Source of the DNA: Altererythrobacter rubellus
Lineage (GTDB): Bacteria > Pseudomonadota > Alphaproteobacteria > Sphingomonadales > Sphingomonadaceae
DNA: 64,000 nt
Assembly (NCBI RefSeq): GCF_030284385.1
Contig: NZ_CP127221.1
Span: 682,001-746,000 of the forward strand
Reading direction: 5' to 3'
The notes below the pieces were generated by a model. It saw nothing but the letters and a program-made list of their open reading frames with translations. It searched no databases and had not been told where the DNA came from. Below, in pieces: positions 32,814-42,192 of the stretch; within the stretch, counting starts at the first letter, position 1; each line of letters begins with the position of its first letter. Made by a program: the position numbers and the translations under genes.

Positions 32814-33946
32814 CTGAACACCGCCGCTGGTTCTGTTTTGAGGACGCTGCGCAGGCTGAGCCAGCCTGTGATCGCAAGGATAATCACGACCGCTACCATG
32901 CTGATCAACGGAATTTGCCAGGGAATATAGAAACCTTTGAAGAACGGGTTTCCGCTGAAGGACCACATGAACCAGACTGTGCCGAGCACGCCCAAAGCGT
33001 AGCCAATGAAACCAACCAGTGACGCTTGCGCCACAACCATCCGCCGGATCTTGGCATTAGTCACACCGATCGCCTTCAGCGCGCCGAATTGCTTGATATT
33101 GTCGCGGATGAACAGGCTGAATGTCAGGCCGACAATCGCTACACCCACCACGAATCCCAAAATAACCGTGATCCCGAAATTGGTAGGGATGCCGGTGTTC
33201 TGAATGATGAAGTTGACACCCGCTCTGGCAAATTCCTCACGGGTTTCGGCTTTGAGGCCTGTCTGGGCCTCGATACGCTGAGCGACCGCTTCGGGTATCT
33301 CGCCTTCGGTGATGCCCACCAGGACGAAGCTCATGCGGTTGCGGGTGCCCGGGACGAAATTCAGCGCCCGACTATATTTGGTATAAAGAACCGCGGTGCT
33401 GGTGAAGGCCGGGATCGTATCGGCCATTCCCAGTATGACCGCGCGTTGGTCATTGAGTTCCAACCGCTCGCCCACGGGATCAAAGCCGGCCCCGAACATG
33501 TTGATGGTGCCGCCATCGTCAATAATAACGGCGTCGGGTTCTGAAAGAACACTTCGCGATCCTTTGAACAGGCTCTTGGGCAAACCGATCAGCGTAGTAT
33601 CGTCCACGCCGATGATCGCCACTTGTTCAAGGTCACCTTCCCGCGTTCGCACTGAAGCAACCGAGCGAAGATGCGGAACTGCCCATTCGACGCCGGGAAC
33701 TGCTCGCACCTGATCCAAGGCAGTGGCAGGCATGGCGTAATTTACGTCGGTCGTGCGGCTGACCGGGTCCATCACCCAGACTTGCGCATTCGGTTCATTA
33801 TACACGCCGCTGGCGCCACGTTCGATGAGATTGACGAATATCGTCAGCTGTTGGGTGATCAGCAGGGTAGAGAAGGCGATACCGAACAAAAGACCGTAGA
33901 ATTTGGTCTTGTCACCGGTGAGCATGCGGATAGCGATCCACAGCAT
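32810..33946 (-). CDS. ABC transporter permease (DevC/MacB-FtsX type)
   Basis: A 378-residue permease with the four-span FtsX architecture: one N-terminal span (GLLFGIAFSTLLITQQLTIF), a large extracytoplasmic domain (about 45-255), then three spans from about 262 on. The large loop contains VEWAVPHLRSVASVRTREGD. With the adjacent ATPase, adaptor and NodT channel it forms a tripartite mechanotransmission-type exporter. It is the first gene of the operon, and its promoter faces the tandem TetR operators 57 bases upstream. Confidence 0.9.
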   Translation of the reverse strand: MLWIAIRMLTGDKTKFYGLLFGIAFSTLLITQQLTIFVNLIERGASGVYNEPNAQVWVMDPVSRTTDVNYAMPATALDQVRAVPGVEWAVPHLRSVASVRTREGDLEQVAIIGVDDTTLIGLPKSLFKGSRSVLSEPDAVIIDDGGTINMFGAGFDPVGERLELNDQRAVILGMADTIPAFTSTAVLYTKYSRALNFVPGTRNRMSFVLVGITEGEIPEAVAQRIEAQTGLKAETREEFARAGVNFIIQNTGIPTNFGITVILGFVVGVAIVGLTFSLFIRDNIKQFGALKAIGVTNAKIRRMVVAQASLVGFIGYALGVLGTVWFMWSFSGNPFFKGFYIPWQIPLISMVAVVIILAITGWLSLRSVLKTEPAAVFR

Positions 33947-34002
33947 GGGAGAAACCTTTGCGACTGGGTGGGGTTGCCGAATCTGCGAAACAACACCATT
34001 AT

Positions 34003-34036
34003 TGAACGGTAACGTTTAATTGAACGGAGGCGTTCA
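34003..34036. promoter_or_regulatory. Two tandem palindromic operators between the efflux operon and its TetR regulator
   Basis: TGAACGGAGGCGTTCA (34021-34036) is a perfect 6-base inverted repeat with a 4-base spacer. TGAACGGTAACGTTTA (34003-34018) is the same with one mismatch. The two start 18 bases apart, close to two helical turns, so bound dimers would sit on similar faces. The GGAGG ribosome binding site of the regulator lies in the spacer of the second palindrome, implying autorepression. Confidence 0.8.
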
Positions 34037-34038
34037 GC

Positions 34039-34710
34039 TTGTCAACTGACAAAGAGCCAGCGAGTTCCATGTGTGCAGATTTTCCTGTGCCGAAGGGGCG
34101 TGGGCGCCCGGCCGATCTTGCCAAGCGCGAAGCGATGGTCGCCGCAGCGGCGCGGAGCTTTTTCGATATCGGGTATGAAGCAACTTCAATCGAACAGATC
34201 GCGGCTGACGCCGGGGTTTCAAAGGTTACGGTTTACAACCACTTTGGTGACAAACGCTCTCTATTCGGTGCGGCTGTTGAGCATGAATGTGAACGCCTTC
34301 GCGGCTTGTTCGCGATCGACCCGAACTCTGCGGGGTCTTTGGCGCAGCGATTGACCTTGATTGGCGCCGGGATGAGCGAGTTTCTTGCCCGTCCCGAACT
34401 GGTCAGGTTCGACCGGCGCGTAGCCGCCGAAACGGAGCGAGATCCCGAAATTGGAAGAGCGTTTCTGAATGCCGGGCCCTACCGGATGAAAGGGGCCTTC
34501 ACAGCTTTGCTCGAGAGCCTGGTCGGTTCAGGAGAGCTTGATATTGACGATTGCGCCATTGCAGCGGAACAATTCGTTTCGATGGTCAAAGGGATGGGCG
34601 ATCTTGAGCGTCGTTTCGGTATGGATCGCAACGAAGAGGTCGATCACGCGCGCCTGGAGAACGCTGTAAAAGTTTTCTTGTGCGCCTATGCAACCAAAGG
34701 TGCCAGCTAA
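34039..34710 (+). CDS. TetR/AcrR family transcriptional regulator
   Basis: A 223-residue regulator. The helix-turn-helix lies at about 30-75: FFDIGYEATSIEQIAADAGV followed by SKVTVYNHFGDKRSLF. The C-terminal ligand domain contains RRVAAETERDPEIGRAFLNAGP, seen in AcrR-type regulators with a TetR_C-like domain. It is divergent from the efflux operon, with 92 bases between start codons, and most likely represses it and itself through the tandem palindromes. The TTG at 34039 has GGAGG 8 bases upstream; the ATG at 34069 is the alternative. Confidence 0.9.
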   Translation: MSTDKEPASSMCADFPVPKGRGRPADLAKREAMVAAAARSFFDIGYEATSIEQIAADAGVSKVTVYNHFGDKRSLFGAAVEHECERLRGLFAIDPNSAGSLAQRLTLIGAGMSEFLARPELVRFDRRVAAETERDPEIGRAFLNAGPYRMKGAFTALLESLVGSGELDIDDCAIAAEQFVSMVKGMGDLERRFGMDRNEEVDHARLENAVKVFLCAYATKGAS

Positions 34711-34794
34711 CCGTATCAAATCAATGAGGCGCGGCTATCTTGCCATTCAACTGTGCGCGCCTACATTATGCGGCACGAAAGGAATCTTTGTCCG

Positions 34795-36768
34795 ATGAGC
34801 GACCAGAACGATCCACGCGACCCGAACGGCGGCCAAGGCCCTGAGGGACCGAACCCGATGATCAAGACTTTGATGATCTGGGGCGGCATATTCATGGCGC
34901 TTCTGCTGACTATTTCGATGTTCAGCAACACTGGCCAAACGCCGGGAACGGCAATCGCATATTCGGAGTTTCGTGAGAAAGTTGCCGAGGGGACAGTCAA
35001 GGAAGTTCAGGTCGCGCCGGATCGCATTACCGGTGTGATGAAGAACAATGAGACTTTCAGCACGATTCCCGTGGCAAATGATCCCGGTTTGACAGCTCTA
35101 TTGGACGACAATGGCGTAAAATATTCCGGGGCGGAGAAGCAGGAGATGGGCATTCTCGCTTATATCCTGATCAATTCGCTGCCTTTCCTGTTGATCCTCG
35201 GCATTGCGATCTTCGCTTTGAGGCAAGTTCAAAAAGGCGGCGGCGGCGGAGCCATGGGCTTCGGCAAATCCAAAGCCAAGATGCTGACAGAGCGGCAGGG
35301 GCGGGTCACGTTTGACGATGTTGCTGGTATTGATGAAGCGCGTGAAGAGCTTGAAGAAATCGTCGAATTTCTGAAGGATCCGCAGCGTTTCTCCAAGCTT
35401 GGCGGTCAAATCCCGAAAGGCGCGCTACTGGTCGGTTCCCCTGGTACCGGTAAGACCCTGCTGGCCCGAGCGATCGCAGGCGAAGCAGGCGTTCCTTTCT
35501 TCACCATTTCAGGTTCAGACTTCGTAGAAATGTTTGTTGGCGTCGGCGCGAGCCGCGTGCGCGACATGTTCGAGCAGGCGAAGAAGAACGCGCCATGTAT
35601 CCTCTTCATTGACGAAATTGATGCGGTCGGCCGCTCGCGTGGCCATGGCCTTGGCAACTCGAACGATGAGCGCGAGCAAACACTGAACCAACTGCTGGTC
35701 GAGATGGATGGTTTTGAAGCCAATGAAGGCATCATTATCATTGCCGCAACCAACCGTCCCGATGTCCTGGACCCCGCATTGCTGCGTCCGGGCCGTTTTG
35801 ACCGTCAGGTTGTTGTGCCCATTCCGGACATCGATGGCCGCGAAAAGATTCTCGGCGTGCACATGAAGAAAGTACCGCTGGCTCCCGATGTGAACCCCCG
35901 CACAATTGCGCGCGGTACGCCGGGCTTCTCAGGCGCAGACCTTGCAAACCTCGTCAATGAAGCGGCTCTATTGGCTGCGCGACGCAACAAGCGACTTGTT
36001 GCGATGCAGGAGTTTGAAGACGCCAAAGACAAGGTCATGATGGGCACAGAGCGCCGCTCTATGGTCATGACTGATGATGAAAAGAAGATGACGGCCTATC
36101 ATGAGGCTGGCCATGCTTTGGTTAGCATCAATGAGCCGGCATCTGACCCGATTCACAAGGCGACGATTATTCCGCGCGGCCGCGCGCTGGGCATGGTGAT
36201 GCGCCTGCCGGAACGGGACAATTACTCATACCATCGCGACAAGATGCACGCGAACCTGGCGGTTGCCATGGGTGGACGCGTGGCTGAAGAAATCATCTTC
36301 GGGCACGACAAGGTTTCGTCCGGCGCCTCTGGCGACATCCAGTATGCGACTGATCTGGCGCGCAATATGGTCACTAAATGGGGAATGTCGGACAAGCTTG
36401 GTCCGCTCCAGTACGAGCAAAGCCAGGAAGGCTATCTTGGTATGGGGCAGACCGCGCGCACGATGTCCGGCGAAGAGACCAACAAGATGATCGACGCAGA
36501 GATCAAGGAATTGGTCGAAGGCGGGTTAAAGCGGGCGACTGAAATACTGACAAGTCAGGAAGACAAGTTGCACCTGCTTGCGCAAGCTATGCTCGAATAC
36601 GAAACGCTGACCGGTGAAGAGATCGATCAGCTGATGAAGAACGGCAAGATTGATCGTCCCGATCACCCTTCCGGCCCGACACCTGTTGCGCCGACTTCCG
36701 GATCTACAGTTCCGAAGGCCGGCAAGAAGTTCGGTGGTGAAGGTGGTGCAGCACCTCAGGGGGCATAG
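34795..36768 (+). CDS. ftsH: ATP-dependent zinc metalloprotease FtsH
   Basis: A 657-residue membrane protease that degrades misfolded membrane proteins and regulators. Two spans (about 24-43 and 119-142) flank a periplasmic domain. The AAA+ module has Walker A GSPGTGKT at 214-221 (Ser where most FtsH have Pro), Walker [13 protein letters not shown] and the second region of homology [20 protein letters not shown]. The zinc site HEAGH is at 436-440. I start at MSDQNDP (34795); an upstream GTG at 34753 would add 14 residues. A strong terminator follows. Confidence 0.96.
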   Translation: MSDQNDPRDPNGGQGPEGPNPMIKTLMIWGGIFMALLLTISMFSNTGQTPGTAIAYSEFREKVAEGTVKEVQVAPDRITGVMKNNETFSTIPVANDPGLTALLDDNGVKYSGAEKQEMGILAYILINSLPFLLILGIAIFALRQVQKGGGGGAMGFGKSKAKMLTERQGRVTFDDVAGIDEAREELEEIVEFLKDPQRFSKLGGQIPKGALLVGSPGTGKTLLARAIAGEAGVPFFTISGSDFVEMFVGVGASRVRDMFEQAKKNAPCILFIDEIDAVGRSRGHGLGNSNDEREQTLNQLLVEMDGFEANEGIIIIAATNRPDVLDPALLRPGRFDRQVVVPIPDIDGREKILGVHMKKVPLAPDVNPRTIARGTPGFSGADLANLVNEAALLAARRNKRLVAMQEFEDAKDKVMMGTERRSMVMTDDEKKMTAYHEAGHALVSINEPASDPIHKATIIPRGRALGMVMRLPERDNYSYHRDKMHANLAVAMGGRVAEEIIFGHDKVSSGASGDIQYATDLARNMVTKWGMSDKLGPLQYEQSQEGYLGMGQTARTMSGEETNKMIDAEIKELVEGGLKRATEILTSQEDKLHLLAQAMLEYETLTGEEIDQLMKNGKIDRPDHPSGPTPVAPTSGSTVPKAGKKFGGEGGAAPQGA

Positions 36769-36800
36769 AACCCTACCCGCCGTTCAATTGAATTATCTAA

Positions 36801-36831
36801 AGGCGCTCGGAGCAATCCGGGCGCCTTTTTC
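36801..36831 (+). terminator. Rho-independent terminator of ftsH
   Basis: AGGCGCTCGG and CCGGGCGCCT form a 10-base stem with one mismatch around AGCAAT, followed by TTTTTC. It lies 33 bases after the ftsH stop. Confidence 0.85.
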
Positions 36832-36835
36832 TAAT

Positions 36836-37114
36836 TCAAAATGCACCAAGCAGCAGTAGAATCTGGAAGAACAGCAGCAGGATCATGAGTATGAAAACGT
36901 GCAGCAGGTCATGGAAAAATGCTCCTATCGTGCGGTGCAAGTGCGCCTTCTGGCCACATTCGTGGCAATGCTTGCAGGTCAGCTCTGTACCGCAATTGAG
37001 GCATGCCCCTTCGGCAAAGTGGCCTTTCTCAATTGGCGTGCCTTCCCTCGATATAGCTCTAGCGAGCAGTCCGCCTTCAGCCGCTGTTCCTAACGCTTCG
37101 GTAATGTCGCTCAT
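36836..37114 (-). CDS. Shortened DUF3667-like zinc-ribbon membrane protein
   Basis: A 92-residue protein. The zinc ribbon CLNCGTELTCKHCHECGQKA (about 38-57) and the following HRTIGAFFHDLLHV match the start of DUF3667 proteins, which usually run to 300 residues or more with several membrane spans. Here the ribbon is followed directly by a single hydrophobic stretch (FILMILLLFFQILLLLGAF) and the stop. It looks like an internal deletion or truncation product that has kept an intact frame. It is convergent with ftsH, 5 bases past its terminator. Confidence 0.65.
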   Translation of the reverse strand: MSDITEALGTAAEGGLLARAISREGTPIEKGHFAEGACLNCGTELTCKHCHECGQKAHLHRTIGAFFHDLLHVFILMILLLFFQILLLLGAF

Positions 37115-37171
37115 CAGTCCCCTGCCTGCATTTCGAACGCGGGAACAATGATAAGCAGGTTTCGCGCAAAC

Positions 37172-37199
37172 AAAAAGGCCGCCCGTTGCGGGGCGGCCT
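37172..37199 (-). terminator. Rho-independent terminator of rpoZ
   Basis: On the minus strand GGCCGCCC and GGGCGGCC form an 8-base GC stem (extended by neighbouring pairs) around GCAAC, followed by TTTTTG. It lies 26 bases after the rpoZ stop. Confidence 0.85.
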
Positions 37200-37224
37200 C
37201 TTCGTAACCAGAGTAGCTGAAAAA

Positions 37225-37569
37225 TCAGCCGTCGAAATCGGTCGCAATCGAATTGGTACGCGTCGGCGCGGAGGCCGTGATACGCATCGCCTCAGCCGAC
37301 TGGCTCAACGAACCGATATCATCGGCCTCGTCTTCGTCATCAGGCAAAATCTTCTGCAGATTGGTCACAATCGCTTCATGCAGTTCTTTCGGCTTGATGG
37401 TCTGCTCGGCGATTTCGCGCAGAGCAACAACGGGGTTCTTGTCCCGGTCGCGATCAATGGTCATTTCTGCACCGCCGGAAATCTCGCGGGCGCGCTGGGC
37501 AGCCAGCAAAACGAGATCGAAACGGTTCGGAACCTTGTCTACGCAATCTTCAACGGTAACGCGTGCCAT
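37225..37569 (-). CDS. rpoZ: RNA polymerase omega subunit
   Basis: A 114-residue omega subunit that stabilises RNA polymerase and contributes to the ppGpp site. It starts [20 protein letters not shown] and has [20 protein letters not shown] and [11 protein letters not shown], all family landmarks. An acidic, Ala/Ser/Thr-rich C-terminal tail is typical of alphaproteobacteria. In many genomes spoT follows; here the neighbours are the shortened DUF3667 gene and a divergent phospholipase D gene. It has its own terminator. Confidence 0.95.
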   Translation of the reverse strand: MARVTVEDCVDKVPNRFDLVLLAAQRAREISGGAEMTIDRDRDKNPVVALREIAEQTIKPKELHEAIVTNLQKILPDDEDEADDIGSLSQSAEAMRITASAPTRTNSIATDFDG

Positions 37570-37678
37570 GAAGGCCTCTCATGCAAATAGGTTTGCGGGG
37601 AAGCGCGCCAGATAGTTTGCGCGGCGCATTGAGTCAAGAAATTGCACAAACGGCCCGCCTTTGGCTAAAGCGAACGCA

Positions 37679-38872
37679 ATGACCGAACCTGGCGGAACAC
37701 TGACCAATCCTGATCCCGAGGTTGATTACCGCGATCTGCCGGGTTTCGCGGTACAAGCCAAAGGCCATGACTTGCGTTTCATGTTGTCAGGGCAAGAGCG
37801 GCTGGACGGGCTCATTGCGCTGATCGACAGTGCCACGACTTCGCTCAAAATGTGTTTCTACATGTTTCAGGCGGATCACTCGGGCACGATAGTGCGGGGC
37901 GCATTGATCCGGGCCGCGCAGCGCGGTGTGCAGGTGCATCTGATTATCGATGCCTTCGGCAGCGATGCTCCGCAAAGTTTCATGGATCCGATCATTCGTG
38001 CCGGCGGAAAGGTTAGCGTGTTCCAGTCGCGCTGGAATGTGCGCTACCTTATTCGCAATCATCAGAAATTCGTGATCGCCGATGATGAACGGGTTATCAC
38101 TGGTGGTTTCAATGTCTCTGACCATTACTTCGCGACTCCGAAGGAAAACGGCTGGTGTGATCTGGGCGTCGCGCTTGAAGGAGCGGCCGTCGGCCGATTT
38201 GTCGAATGGTTTGCCGAACTGGAAAAATGGGTCGGCAATGGAGGCTCCCAATTCTTTGCAATCCGCCGCATGGTAAGCGATTGGCATGAAGACGGGGGCG
38301 ATGTGGAGCTCCTGCTCGGTGGCCCATCGAAGATCACTAGTGCGTGGGCAAGAATCGTGAAGCAGGATCTGGCCCAGGCGGAGCGTCTCAATCTGGTCAT
38401 GGCCTATTTCTCTCCTCCGCGTAGCATCAGGCGATTGATCCGCATGGTCTCGCGCAAAGGGAAGGCGCGGCTGATAACCGCGGGCAAGTCTGACAACACG
38501 ACCACGATTGGCGCATCGCGCGCACTTTACGGAGCGCTGCTGCGCGACAATGTCGAGATCTATGAGTTCGACGCCAGCAAACTGCATATGAAATTACTGG
38601 TGGTTGATGATGTTACCTATTTCGGCAGCGCGAACTTTGACCTGCGTTCAATCCGTCTCAACCTCGAGCTGATGGTGCGCGTGAAAGATGCCGGACTTGC
38701 TGCGAAGATGCGCGAGGTTATCGAGCATATGACCAAGGGTTCCGTGCCGATCACTCAGGAATGGCATGGCGAGCGCGGCAGCTTGATCAATCGTATCCGT
38801 TGGCGATTGTCGTGGTTTCTGGTCTCAGTGCTCGACTACACAGTCGCGCGCAGGCTCAATCTTGGGTTGTAA
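37679..38872 (+). CDS. Phospholipase D-family protein (cardiolipin synthase-like)
   Basis: A protein of about 397 residues with two HKD motifs: HQKFVIADDERVITGGFN (about 126-143) and HMKLLVVDDVTYFGSANFD (about 301-319). Each carries the His-Lys-Asp catalytic set. This arrangement fits bacterial cardiolipin synthases, although the usual two N-terminal membrane spans of ClsA are absent, as in the ClsB/ClsC branch. Start at ATG 37679 is preferred over the TTG at 37661. It converges on dnaB with 6 bases between stops. Confidence 0.88.
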   Translation: MTEPGGTLTNPDPEVDYRDLPGFAVQAKGHDLRFMLSGQERLDGLIALIDSATTSLKMCFYMFQADHSGTIVRGALIRAAQRGVQVHLIIDAFGSDAPQSFMDPIIRAGGKVSVFQSRWNVRYLIRNHQKFVIADDERVITGGFNVSDHYFATPKENGWCDLGVALEGAAVGRFVEWFAELEKWVGNGGSQFFAIRRMVSDWHEDGGDVELLLGGPSKITSAWARIVKQDLAQAERLNLVMAYFSPPRSIRRLIRMVSRKGKARLITAGKSDNTTTIGASRALYGALLRDNVEIYEFDASKLHMKLLVVDDVTYFGSANFDLRSIRLNLELMVRVKDAGLAAKMREVIEHMTKGSVPITQEWHGERGSLINRIRWRLSWFLVSVLDYTVARRLNLGL

Positions 38873-38878
38873 GCTGGC

Positions 38879-40387
38879 TTAGCCTTCACCCCAGTCCGAA
38901 TAATCGCGGATGTTGGGCGAAGTGAACTTTGTGATCTCGGCCTGGAAATGCAGCGGCACATTACCGGTTGAGCCGTGACGCTGCTTCGCGACAATCAAAG
39001 TGGCTCGGCCTACCAGCTCCTCATGCTTTTCTTCCCATTGGCGATATTTTTCCTTCGCGTCTTCGGAAGAGCTACCATCGGGCGTGTCCGGCTTTAACGA
39101 GAGGTGGTAATAGTCACCGCGATAGATGAACCACACCATATCGGCGTCTTGCTCGATTGAACCGGATTCGCGCAGGTCCGAAAGCTGCGGGCGCTTGTCC
39201 TCACGTTGCTCAACCGCACGGCTGAGCTGCGATAGTGCAATCACTGGCACGCTCAGCTCTTTCGCAAGCGTTTTCAAACCCCGGCTGATTTCAGAGATTT
39301 CATTGACCCGGTTGTCATTCGCGCGGCCAGAGCCTTGCAGCAGCTGGAGGTAGTCGACCACAATCAGGCCAATATCGTGTTTGCGCTTCATCCGGCGCGC
39401 GCGGCTACGCAGCGCGGCAATTGTCAGCGCGGGGGTATCGTCGATGTATAAAGGAAGTTCCGCCAATCGCTGACTGGCAAAGGAAAGTTTCTGGAACTCG
39501 TCACGCGTCAACTTGCCGCTGCGCAGCGATTCAGAGCTGATCTCTGCCTGCTCGGCCAGAATACGCGTCGCGAGCTGATCCGCGCTCATCTCCAAACTGA
39601 AAAACGCCACGGGTGCGCCATATTGGAATTCGCCGCCGTCGCTTTGCCATTTCAAATGCTCTTCCGCGCAATTGAAAGCGATATTGGTCGCCAGCGATGT
39701 TTTGCCCATGCCCGGCCGACCAGCGAGGATCACAAGATCCGAATTGTGAAGGCCCGAGGTTTTCCGATCGATCACTTCCAGGCCGGTTGTCTTGCCTGAC
39801 AGGCCGCCGCCCGAATTCATCGCGGCTTCGGCCATCTTGATGGCTTCCATCGCGGCCTTGCGGAAGCTGGAAGCCTCGTTGCCCGTCGCCGCGCCTTCAG
39901 CAACCTTGTATAGCTGGGCTTCTGCTTCAGCCACGCGCTCCATCGGCGCGACATCGTCGCTGGTGTCGAGCGCGCCTTCTACCAGCCCGCGCCCGACGCT
40001 GACTAGTTCGCGTAGCAATGCGAGATCATAGATCTGCTGCGCTAACTCGCCTGCCGCCAGCAATCCCAATCCGTCTTGCGTCAGCCCGGCGAGATAGGTC
40101 GTCCCGCCAAGCTCCCTGAGTGCCTCGTCAGCCTCGAAATAGGGCTTGAGTGTGACAGGGCTCGCGGTCGCATTGCGCTCAAGCAGCTTGAGAATGCGCT
40201 CGTAAATCCGTTCGTGCAGCGGCTCGAAGAAATGGTCCGGGCGTAATGGAGCTTGCAATTCCTCGATCACGCGGTTGTCGATCAGAACTGCGCCGAGGAA
40301 GGCGGCCTCCGCTTCAATGTTCGCGGGGAGGCGGGCAGATTTTGTTGCATTGGCTCCTGGCCGCTCAAGAATATCGCTGGTCGACAT
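38879..40387 (-). CDS. dnaB: Replicative DNA helicase DnaB
   Basis: A 502-residue hexameric helicase that unwinds DNA at the fork. The N-terminal domain starts with LPANIEAEAAFLGAVLIDN. The RecA-like domain has Walker A AGRPGMGKTS (about 222-231), SLEMSADQLATRILAEQA, and VVDYLQLLQGSGR, followed by ISEISRGLKTLAKEL and the loop SDLRESGSIEQDAD. No intein is visible. ATG start at 40387. The gene stands alone, divergent from the UPF0262 gene. Confidence 0.96.
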   Translation of the reverse strand: MSTSDILERPGANATKSARLPANIEAEAAFLGAVLIDNRVIEELQAPLRPDHFFEPLHERIYERILKLLERNATASPVTLKPYFEADEALRELGGTTYLAGLTQDGLGLLAAGELAQQIYDLALLRELVSVGRGLVEGALDTSDDVAPMERVAEAEAQLYKVAEGAATGNEASSFRKAAMEAIKMAEAAMNSGGGLSGKTTGLEVIDRKTSGLHNSDLVILAGRPGMGKTSLATNIAFNCAEEHLKWQSDGGEFQYGAPVAFFSLEMSADQLATRILAEQAEISSESLRSGKLTRDEFQKLSFASQRLAELPLYIDDTPALTIAALRSRARRMKRKHDIGLIVVDYLQLLQGSGRANDNRVNEISEISRGLKTLAKELSVPVIALSQLSRAVEQREDKRPQLSDLRESGSIEQDADMVWFIYRGDYYHLSLKPDTPDGSSSEDAKEKYRQWEEKHEELVGRATLIVAKQRHGSTGNVPLHFQAEITKFTSPNIRDYSDWGEG

Positions 40388-40536
40388 GCATGTTCATTGC
40401 GCGCTGGCAGGGTTAGAAGGCAAGAGGCAATGATGCAGATTGATTGCAAAATTGGCGCACAGCCTTGTGGATAGCGTGGATGGATTGTCGAAATGCTTGA
40501 AACTTATGCGCTGCATCTGCGAAGGCGATATCCGTC

Positions 40537-41043
40537 ATGACCGCCAAGCCATCCGATTCCTCTGCCGACTACCGCATCGCGCATGTCGCTCTCGATGAAG
40601 AGACGATTATCTGGCGCAATGCAGATATCGAACAAGAGCGCCGTGTGGCGATTTATGATCTCATTGAAGAGAACAGTTTCAAGCCCATCCGCAGTGCCCA
40701 GCGCGGCGCATCCGGACCTTTCCGATTGCAGCTGTCGGTGCAGGACGGTCGCTTGCTGATGGAAATCCGTGACGAGGCGGAGGAGATGCTGGAGACACTG
40801 CTGTTTGGTCTGGCGCGTTTTCGGCGGCCGATCCGCGAATACTTTGCGATTTGCGACAGTTATTACCAAGCGATCCGCAAAGCCACGCCTGGTGAGATCG
40901 AGACGATCGATATGGCGCGCCGCGGAATTCATGACCAGGCAGCCGAGCTGTTGCTGGAGCGGCTTGATGGCAAGATCGAGACTGATTTTCCAACTGCGCG
41001 ACGGCTCTTCACGCTGATCTGCGTATTGCACATCAAGGGTTAG
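40537..41043 (+). CDS. UPF0262 family protein
   Basis: A 168-residue protein of UPF0262, an uncharacterised family largely confined to alphaproteobacteria. Landmarks are RIAHVALDEETIIWRNADIE, ERRVAIYDLIEENSF, LFGLARFRRPIREYFAICDS and MARRGIHDQAAELLLERL, ending TARRLFTLICVLHIKG. It has no signal or membrane span. The GH25-like gene begins one base after its stop, and cdd follows, so the three may share a transcript. Confidence 0.92.
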   Translation: MTAKPSDSSADYRIAHVALDEETIIWRNADIEQERRVAIYDLIEENSFKPIRSAQRGASGPFRLQLSVQDGRLLMEIRDEAEEMLETLLFGLARFRRPIREYFAICDSYYQAIRKATPGEIETIDMARRGIHDQAAELLLERLDGKIETDFPTARRLFTLICVLHIKG

Positions 41044-41044
41044 G

Positions 41045-41752
41045 ATGGACCGCAAGCGCAAGCCTTTGCAGCATCGATGGTGGGTCCGGCTTCTCGCGCT
41101 TGGCCTTCTGGGACTAGCGGGTTTCGCCATCTGGTATTGGTGGGATATCCAGCATTTCGCACCAGACGAGGCGGCATTTTCCGAACAAGGCATCTCCGTC
41201 GGTGAGCGTCATGGCCATGTGGGTTTCGATACGGCACGGGCTTTGGGTGCTAGCTTTGCCTATCTGGAAGCCAGTGCGGGAACGAGCCAGAGGGACGCAC
41301 AATTCGCCGCAAATCTGGCCTCCGCCCGGCGCGCAGGGCTTTTGTCCGGCGGTGTGCACCGGTTTGATCCCTGCAGCGGTGCAGACGGGCAATCGGCCAA
41401 CTTTGTCACAATGGTACCGCGCGATCCCGATCTTTTGCCGCCTGCCATTGCGCTTGAATGGGTAGCCGACGACTGCGAGACACCCGTCAGCGACGCGGCG
41501 TTGGAAAGCGAGCTTCTGACGTTCATCAATCAGGTTGAAATGCATTCGGGCAAACCCGTGATCCTGCGCATCTCCGAAGAGTTCGAAGCCCGTTATGGAT
41601 TGGCTGGCCGGATTGAGCGCGATTTGTGGCTGGTCCGCGACCGGTTTCAGCCGCGCTATGCCGGGCGCCCCTGGTTGCTATGGACAGCCAATACCGCGCG
41701 CCGTAGCGAGATTTCAGATGTGCCGGTAGAATGGGTTGTGGTCCAGCCGTGA
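41045..41752 (+). CDS. GH25-like (lysozyme-fold) membrane-anchored protein, catalytically degenerate
   Basis: A 235-residue protein with an N-terminal span (LLALGLLGLAGFAIWYWW) and a GH25 muramidase-like barrel: GASFAYLEASAGTSQRDAQF, SARRAGLLSGGVHRFDPCSG, and VPVEWVVVQP at the end. The catalytic landmarks are altered. The first strand reads QGISVGERHGH where active enzymes have GIDVSxxQG, so the first Asp is missing. The DxE site reads ALEW, keeping Glu but losing Asp. It may bind peptidoglycan without cutting it. It directly follows UPF0262. Confidence 0.75.
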   Translation: MDRKRKPLQHRWWVRLLALGLLGLAGFAIWYWWDIQHFAPDEAAFSEQGISVGERHGHVGFDTARALGASFAYLEASAGTSQRDAQFAANLASARRAGLLSGGVHRFDPCSGADGQSANFVTMVPRDPDLLPPAIALEWVADDCETPVSDAALESELLTFINQVEMHSGKPVILRISEEFEARYGLAGRIERDLWLVRDRFQPRYAGRPWLLWTANTARRSEISDVPVEWVVVQP

Positions 41753-41765
41753 AGGAAAGCGCACT

Positions 41766-42188
41766 ATGAGTGAAGACAATAATCGCGACAGCCTGATCGC
41801 TGCGGCGAAACGGGCGCTGGAGAATTCCTATTCGCCCTATTCCAAGTTTCGCGTTGGAGCGGCGCTGCGTTTTGCGGATGGCACCGTGGTGACAGGGACC
41901 AATATCGAGAATGCCAGCTATGGCCTGACGCTATGTGCGGAAACCGTCGCAATCGTGAAGGCAATGGATGATGGTCATCGCGGCGGCTTGGACGAAATAG
42001 CGGTCATCGGCGATACCGATGCGCCTGTAACCCCCTGCGGGCGGTGCAGGCAGGTCTTGAACGAGTTGGCCGAGTTGGGGGCAACCGATCCGATAGTTTA
42101 CTGCGCGGGTTCAGATGATGTGGTCGAGACCCGACTATCCGAGCTGCTTCCGCGGGCATTTGGCCCCGCAAGCCTGTCTGACGATTGA
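41766..42188 (+). CDS. cdd: Cytidine deaminase
   Basis: A 140-residue homotetrameric-type cytidine deaminase that converts cytidine or deoxycytidine to the uridine form in pyrimidine salvage. It has SPYSKFRVGAAL near residue 23, NIENASYGLTLCAE with the catalytic Glu and first zinc Cys at about 47-60, and TPCGRCRQVLNE with two more zinc cysteines at about 88. Start is ATG 41766. It follows the GH25-like gene after 13 bases. Confidence 0.95.
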   Translation: MSEDNNRDSLIAAAKRALENSYSPYSKFRVGAALRFADGTVVTGTNIENASYGLTLCAETVAIVKAMDDGHRGGLDEIAVIGDTDAPVTPCGRCRQVLNELAELGATDPIVYCAGSDDVVETRLSELLPRAFGPASLSDD

Positions 42189-42192
42189 TCTA

